Source: Shewanella fidelis ATCC BAA-318
GTDB taxonomy: Bacteria > Pseudomonadota > Gammaproteobacteria > Enterobacterales > Shewanellaceae
Length of the DNA stretch: 64,000 bases
Direction of reading: 5' to 3'
NCBI RefSeq assembly: GCF_000518605.1
Contig: NZ_JADX01000005.1
Span: forward strand, 1 to 64,000
The notes beneath the pieces are model-generated. The model worked only from the letters and a program-made list of their open reading frames with translations, was not told where the DNA came from and made no database searches. Positions within the stretch are counted from its first letter, which is position 1, and every line of letters starts with the position of its first letter. This document shows, one piece after another, positions 38,995-46,103 of this stretch. The translations under genes were made by a program, and so were the position numbers.

Positions 38995-39665
38995 TCTACT
39001 AGACCGTGGAAGATATACCCTTGTCCGCGGCGAGTTTCAATGGCAGTCTTGCCAAGCTTTTTACGCAGGTGTGTGACGTACACTTCGACGACATTACTCT
39101 CTTTTTCATCATCAAATTGGTACAGTTTATCGGTAAGCTGCGCTTTAGAAAGCAGCTTTTTAGGCGACATCAAGAAGATCTTAAGTAATCTAAACTCCAT
39201 CGCAGTTAGCTCAAATGTTTGTTCCCCTACAGTAACCGACTGTTGACTCTCATCTAGAGATACACCTGCATAGGTCAGCTGTTTGTTAGGCGTATTGGCT
39301 TTGCCATGTGCACGTTGAATAAGTGCTTGAATGCGTACCAGTAGTTCTTGAGTGTGGAATGGTTTACCTAGGTAATCATCGGCTCCAGAGTTAAAGCCTT
39401 CAACCTTTTCATGCCACTGGCTGCGCGCTGTTAGCATAATGACTGGCGTATTGATGCCTTGTTCACGCCATTTCTCTAGCAGTTCTAAGCCATTACCGTC
39501 TGGCAGGCCGATATCTAAGATGACGCAATCATAATTGGTTTCTTTAATGAGATAATCAGCTTCACTGACCTTGTCGGTTGTATCGGTAACATAACCAGCT
39601 TGTTTAAGCTGTTTAACGAGTTCTTCAACTAATAAGGTGTTGTCTTCAACAAGAAGTAATTTCAT
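38991..39665 (-). CDS. OmpR/PhoP-family response regulator
   Basis: The 224-residue regulator has a receiver domain (about 1-115; phospho-acceptor D51 in VILDIGLPDGNG, acidic pair ED at 7-8, K in GKPFHTQELL) and a winged-helix DNA-binding domain (about 127-222; FELTAMEFRLLKIFLMSPKKLLSK and NVVEVYVTHLRKKLG). It overlaps the kinase gene by four bases (ATGA) and pairs with it. PhoP/QseB-like by sequence. A PepSY protein gene lies just upstream on the same strand and may be in the same unit. Confidence 0.9.
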   Translation of the reverse strand: MKLLLVEDNTLLVEELVKQLKQAGYVTDTTDKVSEADYLIKETNYDCVILDIGLPDGNGLELLEKWREQGINTPVIMLTARSQWHEKVEGFNSGADDYLGKPFHTQELLVRIQALIQRAHGKANTPNKQLTYAGVSLDESQQSVTVGEQTFELTAMEFRLLKIFLMSPKKLLSKAQLTDKLYQFDDEKESNVVEVYVTHLRKKLGKTAIETRRGQGYIFHGLVE

Positions 39666-39775
39666 AGAATGCTCTCAATACTGTTGTGTAAACAAACTGG
39701 TGATTTACATCATAAATTCATGGTAACTCAAAAATGCGTCTATGGTGCAATTAGATTTGATTTTTAACGTTATTA

Positions 39776-40111
39776 TTACAGGGTTTCTGGAGTACAACTG
39801 CTAGGAAGGCGTGTGGGTTGGGCGAGTTGCCCTGTACGAGCATCAAGTAATAGCTCAACCAACAAGCCACTGTTAGTACGGATCTGGATTTCATAACGCC
39901 AATCAGCTTGCTCTTGATATAGGTGTGCATCAATGAGTTTGCCATGACACATAGCTTGAATGCTGGCTAGAGTGACATCGAGAGATAGGATTTTACCGCT
40001 ATTGACCAAGTCCTGCGCTTCGTAATGTTGGACTTCAACTTTTTGATTAGCCAATGCTGTAGGCAGGTGTAGCGTTGCAGTCAAAAGGCATAAGTAAAAT
40101 GCTATTTTCAC
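39776..40111 (-). CDS. Small periplasmic PepSY-domain protein
   Basis: The 111-residue secreted protein has a signal peptide (about 1-21, ending ALA) and one PepSY-like domain (VEVQHYEAQDLVNSGKILSL, then WRYEIQIRTNSGLLVELLLDARTG). It contains two cysteines after the signal that could pair. Small PepSY proteins often precede two-component genes in shewanellas and may inhibit or modulate a sensor or a protease. It is upstream of the response regulator on the same strand, with a 110-base gap. The function is a guess from context. Confidence 0.8.
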   Translation of the reverse strand: MKIAFYLCLLTATLHLPTALANQKVEVQHYEAQDLVNSGKILSLDVTLASIQAMCHGKLIDAHLYQEQADWRYEIQIRTNSGLLVELLLDARTGQLAQPTRLPSSCTPETL

Positions 40112-40125
40112 GCTGAACTCCTAAT

Positions 40126-40155
40126 AAAAAAATGGCCTGAGATAATCTCAGGCCA
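40126..40155 (-). terminator. Terminator of crp
   Basis: On the minus strand TGGCCTGAGA pairs with TCTCAGGCCA around TTA and is followed by TTTTTTT, about 39 bases after the crp stop. Confidence 0.92.
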
Positions 40156-40193
40156 CTTTATAGAAGCTGTCTTAAACCGAGCTTAATACTGGC

Positions 40194-40829
40194 TTATCGG
40201 GTTCCGTAAACTACGATAGTTTTACCGTGTGCTTGAATAAGGTTTTGTTCTTCAAGCATTTTTAAGATACGGCCTACGGTCTCACGAGAACAACCAACAA
40301 TCTGACCAATCTCTTGACGAGTGATCTTGATTTGCATGCCATCAGGATGTGTCATCGCATCAGGTTGCTTAGCAAGGTGTAGTAATGTTTGTGCAATTCT
40401 TCCAGCAACGTCTAAGAAAGCTAAGTCGCCTACTTTTTGGCTTGTGCTGTGTAGACGGTAAGCCATCTGAGAAGAAAGCTTCATCAAGATTTCTGGGTTA
40501 ACTTGGATTAACTGCTTGAACTTCTTGTAAGAAATTTCAGCAATTTCACAAGCTTGCTTAGCGCGAACCCAAGCTGTACGTTCAGCTTGTTCTTCGAATA
40601 GGCCAAGCTCACCAATAAAGTCGCCTTGATTTAGGTAAGAAAGAATCATCTCTTTACCTTCTTCGTCTTTAATCAAGACTGCTACAGAGCCTTTAACGAT
40701 GTAGTAAAGGGTATCTGAGTCTTCACCAGCGTGGATCAAAGTACTTTTGGCTGGATATTTATGAATGTGACAGTGTGATAAAAACCATTCCAAAGTCGGA
40801 TCTGGTTTTGGCTTTCCAATCAGAGCCAT
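40194..40829 (-). CDS. crp: cAMP receptor protein CRP
   Basis: CRP is the global cAMP-responsive transcription factor. In shewanellas it controls anaerobic respiration as well as carbon use. The cyclic-nucleotide domain (about 10-120) has the phosphate-binding segment [18 protein letters not shown], with G73-E74 and R84-T85. The recognition helix lies in [22 protein letters not shown]. The length (211) is close to the E. coli protein. GAGGAA precedes the ATG. It has its own terminator, so it is probably a single-gene unit. Upstream there is an inverted repeat at 40968-40987. Confidence 0.97.
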   Translation of the reverse strand: MALIGKPKPDPTLEWFLSHCHIHKYPAKSTLIHAGEDSDTLYYIVKGSVAVLIKDEEGKEMILSYLNQGDFIGELGLFEEQAERTAWVRAKQACEIAEISYKKFKQLIQVNPEILMKLSSQMAYRLHSTSQKVGDLAFLDVAGRIAQTLLHLAKQPDAMTHPDGMQIKITRQEIGQIVGCSRETVGRILKMLEEQNLIQAHGKTIVVYGTR

Positions 40830-40967
40830 GCCTATGTTCCTCGGCTGATTTACATTAAAAGTAAGAATATGCTAATTAAGTATCTTACGTCAATTAAGCT
40901 ATTAAAACCTTGATAGAAGTCTTAGTTTAGTTCGACTTAAGTCTAAAGGTGAATAACCATTTATATA

Positions 40968-40987
40968 TAGTGTATTCTGATACATTA
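40968..40987. promoter_or_regulatory. Inverted repeat upstream of crp
   Basis: TAGTGTAT and ATACATTA are inverted (7 of 8 positions) around TCTG, 139 bases before the crp start. It is a plausible operator, but no known regulator is clearly indicated. Confidence 0.3.
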
Positions 40988-41140
40988 GTGATATATGTCA
41001 ACTGAATCCGCTACTAAGGGTCATTGTTGCGTTAACAATTAGGCGTGCATCACATCTTGTTTAAAGCCCTGTTAGTTTTAGTGATTATAGCGGCTTAATT
41101 ATGAGTGTATTTAATATGCATAATTTTGAACTTTGTCAAT

Positions 41141-41159
41141 AATAATGATTCTCAATACC
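41141..41159 (+). promoter_or_regulatory. Fur-box-like sequence
   Basis: AATAATGATTCTCAATACC matches 14 of 19 positions of the classical Fur consensus (GATAATGATAATCATTATC), counted by hand. It is 126 bases before the Sel1 gene start at 41285. Confidence 0.5.
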
Positions 41160-41284
41160 AATAGTGAAGCATTTACGCTCGACATTTTGGATGTTTTCTG
41201 GCTAACTTGGCTAAAACAAAAATAACGTATTTACCCTGTAGTAAGCGATATTTTGCTTACTTTTTTAAGTGTTTGGAGGCAGTT

Positions 41285-42067
41285 GTGAGTTATAGACCTT
41301 GGATTTTAAGTAGTGCAGTTGTCCTTTGTTTAGCCTTTAGCCAAGCAGCGAACGCTTTTTCTATTCCTCAACCTAAAGGTGCTGCAGAAGCTAGTCGCTC
41401 TGCGCACATTCAGCTTAAGGCTGGGCAGGGTGATGCTGATGCACAGTACTTATTGGGCCTGATGTATTTGTCAGGTCGTTATATCGAACAAAATAGACAA
41501 CTCGGGGTTAAGTGGATGACGGCAGCAGCCAGTGCCGGTCATGTTAAAGCCCAACAAACCATGGCAGATCTCGCATTTGAAGGCAGTCTTATTGAACGTA
41601 ATTTATCAACTGCGGAGCAATGGTATAGCGAGTTAAGTAAGCAAGGAAATAAATGGGCTAACTTTAGACTTGGTTTTATCTATGCTGCAGGGGGCGAAGG
41701 CGTTGAGCGAAACTGCGGTAAAGCTGTCGAGCAATTCAATGCCGTAGGCGATCAAGCTTCGCTAGGGAATGTAGCGTGGATATTAGCCACCTGTCCAGAA
41801 GCACAGTATCGTAATGGCGATAAAGCTTTAGAGTTGTCTTTAGCGTTACTTGAAGCCGATAATCAAGACCCTACTATCTTAGATAACCTTGCAGCAGCAT
41901 ACGCTGAAATCGGTGATTTTGACGCGGCAATATCAACACAACAAAAAGCGATAGAAGCGTTAAAATTAAGCGCTGACAAAAGCAAATCAGCAGAGTTTAA
42001 ACAGCGTTTAAAAAGTTATCAGAATTATGAGCCTTACCGTGAAATTCTGCCGTTATTTTCGAACTAG
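41285..42067 (+). CDS. Secreted Sel1-repeat protein
   Basis: The start is GTG 41285 because GGAGG sits five bases upstream and the resulting N-terminus is a good signal peptide (about 1-24, ending ANA). The mature protein (about 236 residues) holds at least two Sel1-type repeats: GDADAQYLLGLMYLSGRYIEQN, then the AAASAGHVKAQQTMADLAFEG and KWANFRLGFIYAAGGEGV units. A TPR-like C-terminal part (DNLAAAYAEIGDFDAAISTQQKAIEA) follows. Such proteins scaffold protein contacts in the periplasm. The Fur-like box upstream suggests iron control. No partner is evident. Confidence 0.8.
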   Translation: MSYRPWILSSAVVLCLAFSQAANAFSIPQPKGAAEASRSAHIQLKAGQGDADAQYLLGLMYLSGRYIEQNRQLGVKWMTAAASAGHVKAQQTMADLAFEGSLIERNLSTAEQWYSELSKQGNKWANFRLGFIYAAGGEGVERNCGKAVEQFNAVGDQASLGNVAWILATCPEAQYRNGDKALELSLALLEADNQDPTILDNLAAAYAEIGDFDAAISTQQKAIEALKLSADKSKSAEFKQRLKSYQNYEPYREILPLFSN

Positions 42068-42109
42068 CTCTTGAACTCATAGTTTTAAAACAGATCTGAA
42101 ATACAAAAT

Positions 42110-42133
42110 GCCCCTCAATTGAGGGGCTTTTTT
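42110..42133 (+). terminator. Terminator after the Sel1 gene
   Basis: The perfect palindrome GCCCCTCAATTGAGGGGC is followed by six T. Confidence 0.93.
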
Positions 42134-42179
42134 GTGGTCGATTTTGCCACATTGGCTCGAATAAAAACGGCAAGCTAAC

Positions 42180-42991
42180 TCAAGCATGTATGCGGAGTTC
42201 ACTTTGTCGCTACTCAGGAGAGGGAATATTTAATAGAAGTAAATGCTGTGATATTGCAAAGATAGGTCAGCTAGCAATCCCAAGGAAACAAACGGATCAA
42301 GCGTGGATGTGGAGTTCACTTTGTCGCTACTCAGGAGAGGGAATATTTAATAGAAGTAAATGCTGTGATATTGCAAAGATAGGTCAGCTAGCAATCCCAA
42401 GGAAACAAACGGATCAAGCGTGGATGTGGAGTTCACTTTGTCGCTACTCAGGAGAGGGAATATTTAATAGAAGTAAATGCTGTGATATTGCAAAGATAGG
42501 TCAGCTAGCAATCCCAAGGAAATAAGCAGATCAAGCGTGGGTGCGGAATTCACTTTTGTGGTGTTTTGCTAGTAGGTAAGGTCAGCTAGCAATCCCAAGG
42601 AAACAAACGGATCAAGCATGGATGTGGAGTTCACTTTGTAGTGATGCTTGATTATAGCTTCTGTGGATTGTTTGAATAAAATTTTAGATAGGTCAGCTAG
42701 CAATCCCAAGGAAACAAACAGATCAAGCGTGGATGTGGAATTCACTTTTGTGGTGTTTTGCTAGTAGGTAAGGTCAGCTAGCAATCCCAAGGAAACAAAC
42801 AGATCAAGCATGAATGTGGAATTCACTTTTGCGGTGTTTTGCTAGTAGATAAGGTCAGCTAGCAATCCCAAGGAAACAAACAGATCAAGCATGGATGTGG
42901 AATTCACTTTTGTACTGTATGAGGTCAGCTAGCAATCCCAAGGAAACAAACAGATCAAGATGGGGGAATTCACTTCCAAGGGAATGCTAAC
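42180..42991 (+). repeat. Modular direct-repeat array, eight cores with variable spacers
   Basis: A conserved module of about 57 bases begins GGTCAGCTAGCAATCCCAAG and ends TTCACTTT. It starts at 42265, 42382, 42499, 42580, 42691, 42772, 42853 and 42923, so the periods are 117, 117, 81, 111, 81, 81 and 70. A left-end copy near 42180-42208 has only the second half of the module. Spacers fall into classes. One of about 60 bases (GTCGCTACTCAGG...) follows the left-end copy and cores 1 and 2. One of about 24 bases (TGTGGTGTTTTGCTAG...) occurs three times. Two spacers are unique. Units 1 and 2 are identical over 117 bases. The last core is followed by an imperfect inverted copy of the core start (TTCCAAGGGAATGCTAAC). 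Confidence 0.92.
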
Positions 42992-43079
42992 TTATCGTTC
43001 TTTCGCCTGAAATCCCGATGACTAAAGTCTACATAAACAGGCTTAAACAAATCTTAACGCTGGCTAAATTAGCCCTGAT
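42992..43079. other. Short gap between repeat array and prkB
   Basis: No gene is seen. A small hairpin GGCTAA/TTAGCC at 43062-43074 lies just after the prkB stop but has no T run, so I do not call it a terminator. Confidence 0.4.
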
Positions 43080-43967
43080 TTATTCGTTTTCTGGTGAAAT
43101 TAACTGAGTACGCTTGTCCATTAAGTCTTTTACTAAAGGCGTTAAAATCAGCTCCATTGCTAATGACATTTTACCGCCAGGGACAACCAAGGTATTAACT
43201 CGAGACATAAACGAGCCTTGGATCATGCTGAGATAATATGGAAAGTCGACATTGTTGATACCACGAAAGCGAATAACTACGAAGCTTTCGTCTAAGCTGG
43301 GAATACTTTTAGCGCTAAAAGGGTTTGAGGTATCAACCGTTGGCACTCGCTGAAAGTTGATATGGGTGCGAGAGAACTGCGGCGTCATATGGTTAATATA
43401 ATCATCCATACTGCGCACAATGGAGTCCATTACTTTCTCACGGCTATGGCCACGCTCTGAGGTATCGCGAATGATTTTCTGGATCCACTCAAGGTTAACG
43501 ATAGGCACCATACCTATCAGCAAGTCAACGTGTTGAGCCACATTACAGTCGTCAGTCACTACCCCGCCATGAAGTCCCTCATAATACAGCATATCGGTAT
43601 TTTCAGGCAGTGGGTGCCATTGGGTAAATGTACCTGGCATTTGGTTAAAAGGAACGGCTTCATCAAAGGTGTGCAAATAGGAGCGGGTTTCACCTTGGCC
43701 AGTGTTGCCATAATCACTAAAGCACTGTTCGAGGCGATTAAAGTCATTTGCTTCAGGGCCAAAGTAACTAATATTACGATTCTCTGTCTTTTCTTTACGG
43801 ATCATCACTGCCATTTCAGGACGGGTATAGTGGTGAAAGCTATCACCTTCAACAATCGCTGCGTTGATACCCAGTTGCCTAAAAATATGGTTGAAAGCAG
43901 TCGTTGTGGTCGTGGTTCCTGCTCCTGAAGAGCCTGTGACTGCAATGATTGGATGTTTCGCTGACAT
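43080..43967 (-). CDS. prkB: Phosphoribulokinase-family protein PrkB
   Basis: The 295-residue P-loop kinase is of the phosphoribulokinase/uridine kinase family. The Walker A is GSSGAGTTTT near residue 12, and EGDSFHHYTRPEM, YYEGLHGGV and RMVPTVDTSNPF-like segments agree with the enterobacterial PrkB/YhfP-type proteins. I chose the ATG giving MSAKHPIIAVTGSSG; a longer GTG-initiated form adds ten residues. There is no RuBisCO nearby, so a Calvin-cycle role is unlikely and the true substrate is unknown. The yheT-yheU-prkB gene order is as in E. coli. Confidence 0.9.
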   Translation of the reverse strand: MSAKHPIIAVTGSSGAGTTTTTTAFNHIFRQLGINAAIVEGDSFHHYTRPEMAVMIRKEKTENRNISYFGPEANDFNRLEQCFSDYGNTGQGETRSYLHTFDEAVPFNQMPGTFTQWHPLPENTDMLYYEGLHGGVVTDDCNVAQHVDLLIGMVPIVNLEWIQKIIRDTSERGHSREKVMDSIVRSMDDYINHMTPQFSRTHINFQRVPTVDTSNPFSAKSIPSLDESFVVIRFRGINNVDFPYYLSMIQGSFMSRVNTLVVPGGKMSLAMELILTPLVKDLMDKRTQLISPENE

Positions 43968-44127
43968 GTATTTACCCAAAAGATAGTTAACTATCACCTG
44001 TACACGGTTCGACTAATGACGGATTAATGTGATTCAGGTAAGAAGCGTGTGCTAATAATGTTCATTTATACGGCTTCACTAGGCTTAGGTCAATCTATGC
44101 CCAAGCCAAGTTCCGCGCTTTATGTTA

Positions 44128-44388
44128 TTACCAGTCGTCCTGTTGATTTTCTTGAATAACAATATCTTCTTTTCGGCGAATACCAATCGACTCATCTTCT
44201 TCGCTGTATTCGACAACCAGCATTCCTTGTTTTAGTGCCGCTTTGCATTGATCAATTGCTCTTTCCATGCTGTGTTTGCCTTCGCCTGAAAAACTGCCAT
44301 CTTCAACTTGGCTAATAAGATACTCTTTGATCAGATTATTAAATGTATCGCTCGAAAGCTGGGTGAGGGATTCATAAGGGACTAACAT
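44128..44388 (-). CDS. yheU: YheU-family protein
   Basis: The 86-residue acidic protein belongs to the UPF0270/YheU family by its opening MLVPYESLTQLSSDTFNNLIKEYL, its length and its place between yheT and prkB. There is no signal peptide. It overlaps yheT by seven bases, so the two are translationally coupled. The function is unknown. Confidence 0.85.
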   Translation of the reverse strand: MLVPYESLTQLSSDTFNNLIKEYLISQVEDGSFSGEGKHSMERAIDQCKAALKQGMLVVEYSEEDESIGIRRKEDIVIQENQQDDW

Positions 44389-45362
44389 ACAGCTGCTTCC
44401 AATGACGTTAAAAAAGACAAGATACGTTGCTCTAGATAATACTTAGGTCGCCAAGGGCTGCCGCCGTTAATAAAACCGACATGGCCGCCATTCTCGTGCA
44501 GTTCATATTGTACATGTTCTGAGAGCTGATCTTGTGCGGGGATAACAGCAGGTGTCATAAAAGGATCGTCTTTGGCGTGGATCACTAGTGTTGGTTTAGC
44601 AATTCGGTTTAAATATGGCATACCGCTGGCGCGAGTATAGTAGTCATCAACACCGTCAAAGCCATGTAATGGCGCGGTCACTTTGTCATCGAAGGCATAA
44701 AAGGTTGTAAGACTATCAATATCCTGTTTGCTAATGGGCATTAAGGGCTTCAGTTCTGGCTTAGCCACCTTGCCACGCATTTTTTGTTGTAATTGTTTGA
44801 TAAGATAGCTTTGATAAACTTTAGAAAAGCCTTTCTCTAATCGATTAGCGCAAGAGCCTAGTTGTAGCGGTGCGGAAATCGCCACCGCTTTATCAATTAA
44901 GCTTTGGTCTTGCTGCTCACCTTGGTACTTCACTAACACATTGCCGCCTAGGCTATAGCCAACGGCCAGCAAGCGATTATGCGGGTAATTTGCTTTTAGA
45001 TGCTCAAGAGTGGTTTGTAGATCGGCGGTGTCGCCACTATGGTAGCCACGGGCAAGACGGTTGAGCTCGCCAGAACAGCTGCGATGATGGTGCACCACGC
45101 TACACAAACCTAGGGCTTTACTCGCAGCGAGGATCCGTCTGGCATAATGAGATTCTGCACTGCCTTCTAAGCCATGAATAATAACTAAAATGGCTTGATT
45201 GGGCTGTGGAATACCTTGCCAGTCGAGATCGATAAAATCGCCATCTGCCAGCTCTATACGTTCGCGCCGCAAGGCTGGTCTGTCCACTTTAGTCAGTACG
45301 GGAAGGATTGTTTGCACATGGGGGTTTTTAGCCCACCAAGGTGGCGAAAATTGTTGGCTCAT
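44382..45362 (-). CDS. yheT: Alpha/beta hydrolase YheT
   Basis: The 326-residue hydrolase of the YheT/AB-hydrolase-4 family starts FSPPWWAKNPHVQTILP, a clear family opening. The nucleophile Ser is in VGYSLGGNVL, the oxyanion region is HGLEGSAESHYARR, the acid is in IHAKDDPFM and the catalytic His is in ENGGHVGF. The substrate is unknown, but relatives act on esters. It leads the yheT-yheU-prkB unit on the minus strand. Confidence 0.92.
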   Translation of the reverse strand: MSQQFSPPWWAKNPHVQTILPVLTKVDRPALRRERIELADGDFIDLDWQGIPQPNQAILVIIHGLEGSAESHYARRILAASKALGLCSVVHHHRSCSGELNRLARGYHSGDTADLQTTLEHLKANYPHNRLLAVGYSLGGNVLVKYQGEQQDQSLIDKAVAISAPLQLGSCANRLEKGFSKVYQSYLIKQLQQKMRGKVAKPELKPLMPISKQDIDSLTTFYAFDDKVTAPLHGFDGVDDYYTRASGMPYLNRIAKPTLVIHAKDDPFMTPAVIPAQDQLSEHVQYELHENGGHVGFINGGSPWRPKYYLEQRILSFLTSLEAAVC

Positions 45363-45545
45363 AATAATTTGGCTATTGCTGAAAATTAAAACGTGTGTTT
45401 AATTGTTATTGTCAGCAGAGTGTAACATGAAATTAAATCTGGAATTTTATCGACTTTGTTTCCAGTTGTAAGTGCCTTAAAAAAGCTAGGGTGAGAAACA
45501 AGTTAGCGTGTTTTAGCGACGCAATAAAAAGCAATAGAGGACGCG

Positions 45546-46061
45546 ATGGAACGACGTACTTTTATCACAACCGCATTAGCGGGAACGGCCTGTCTAGCGC
45601 TTGGGGTAAACTATTATTCTACAAGTGATATTAGCGTGAACAGGCAACAAGATAGCAAGCATAGGTTGCTATTTAGCGTATTAGTGCCTGTATTTCTTGA
45701 TGGGGCTTTACCAGATGTTGCCGCGTTAAAACGTGATGCGATAAATCGTACTTTAGACACCATTGAACACACGATTTCAATTCTCCCACTCGATACGAAA
45801 GCTGAGATTGAGCAGCTATTAGAGATGCTCGAGGGACGTCTCGGATTACTTATACTCACAGGCAGTGTCACCCCTTTAATGATGCGCAATCAAGCCGAAT
45901 TAGTTGATATGCTGCAAAGTTGGCGTTCAAGTTACCTCGATCTTATGGTCACTGCTTACCAAGGTTTACGTGAAATAGTCATGGCCAGTTATTATGCTAG
46001 CCCAGAGCATTGGAGTCGTTTGCATTACGCTAAACCGAGTTTTCTTGAGGATATGAACTAA
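45546..46061 (+). CDS. Tat-exported small subunit of GMC dehydrogenase
   Basis: The 171-residue protein has a twin-arginine type N-terminus (MERRTFITTALAGTACLALG) and then a helical domain without cysteine clusters. It precedes a GMC oxidoreductase by 42 bases. The pair resembles gluconate 2-dehydrogenase-like systems in which a small Tat-exported subunit escorts the FAD subunit, which lacks its own signal, to the periplasm. AGAGGA lies before the ATG. The name is based on context and Tat signal, not on a strong motif. Confidence 0.7.
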   Translation: MERRTFITTALAGTACLALGVNYYSTSDISVNRQQDSKHRLLFSVLVPVFLDGALPDVAALKRDAINRTLDTIEHTISILPLDTKAEIEQLLEMLEGRLGLLILTGSVTPLMMRNQAELVDMLQSWRSSYLDLMVTAYQGLREIVMASYYASPEHWSRLHYAKPSFLEDMN

Positions 46062-46103
46062 TGCAATGCAAACTCAATTTTATTGCTGATGAGGCGGTCA
46101 ACT

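Larger units (their letters stand above)
40830..41284. other. Divergent control region between crp and the Sel1 gene
   Basis: This 455-base AT-rich region carries promoters for crp (minus) and the Sel1 gene (plus). It holds the imperfect inverted repeat TAGTGTAT-TCTG-ATACATTA (40968-40987) and a Fur-like box (41141-41159). A reading frame in phase with the Sel1 gene opens at 41207, but its extra residues do not look like a signal peptide. Confidence 0.55.

Noticed and set aside
42180..42991. CRISPR array or integron attC array
   Set aside because: Repeats are longer than CRISPR repeats, several spacers are the same sequence, no cas genes are near, and there is no GTTRRRY core or integrase.
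43062..43074. Hairpin GGCTAA/TTAGCC after prkB as a terminator
   Set aside because: It lacks a T run in the direction of transcription and the stem is short.
43080..43967. PrkB as a Calvin-cycle phosphoribulokinase
   Set aside because: No RuBisCO or other Calvin genes are near, and the yheT-yheU-prkB order is that of heterotrophs such as E. coli.
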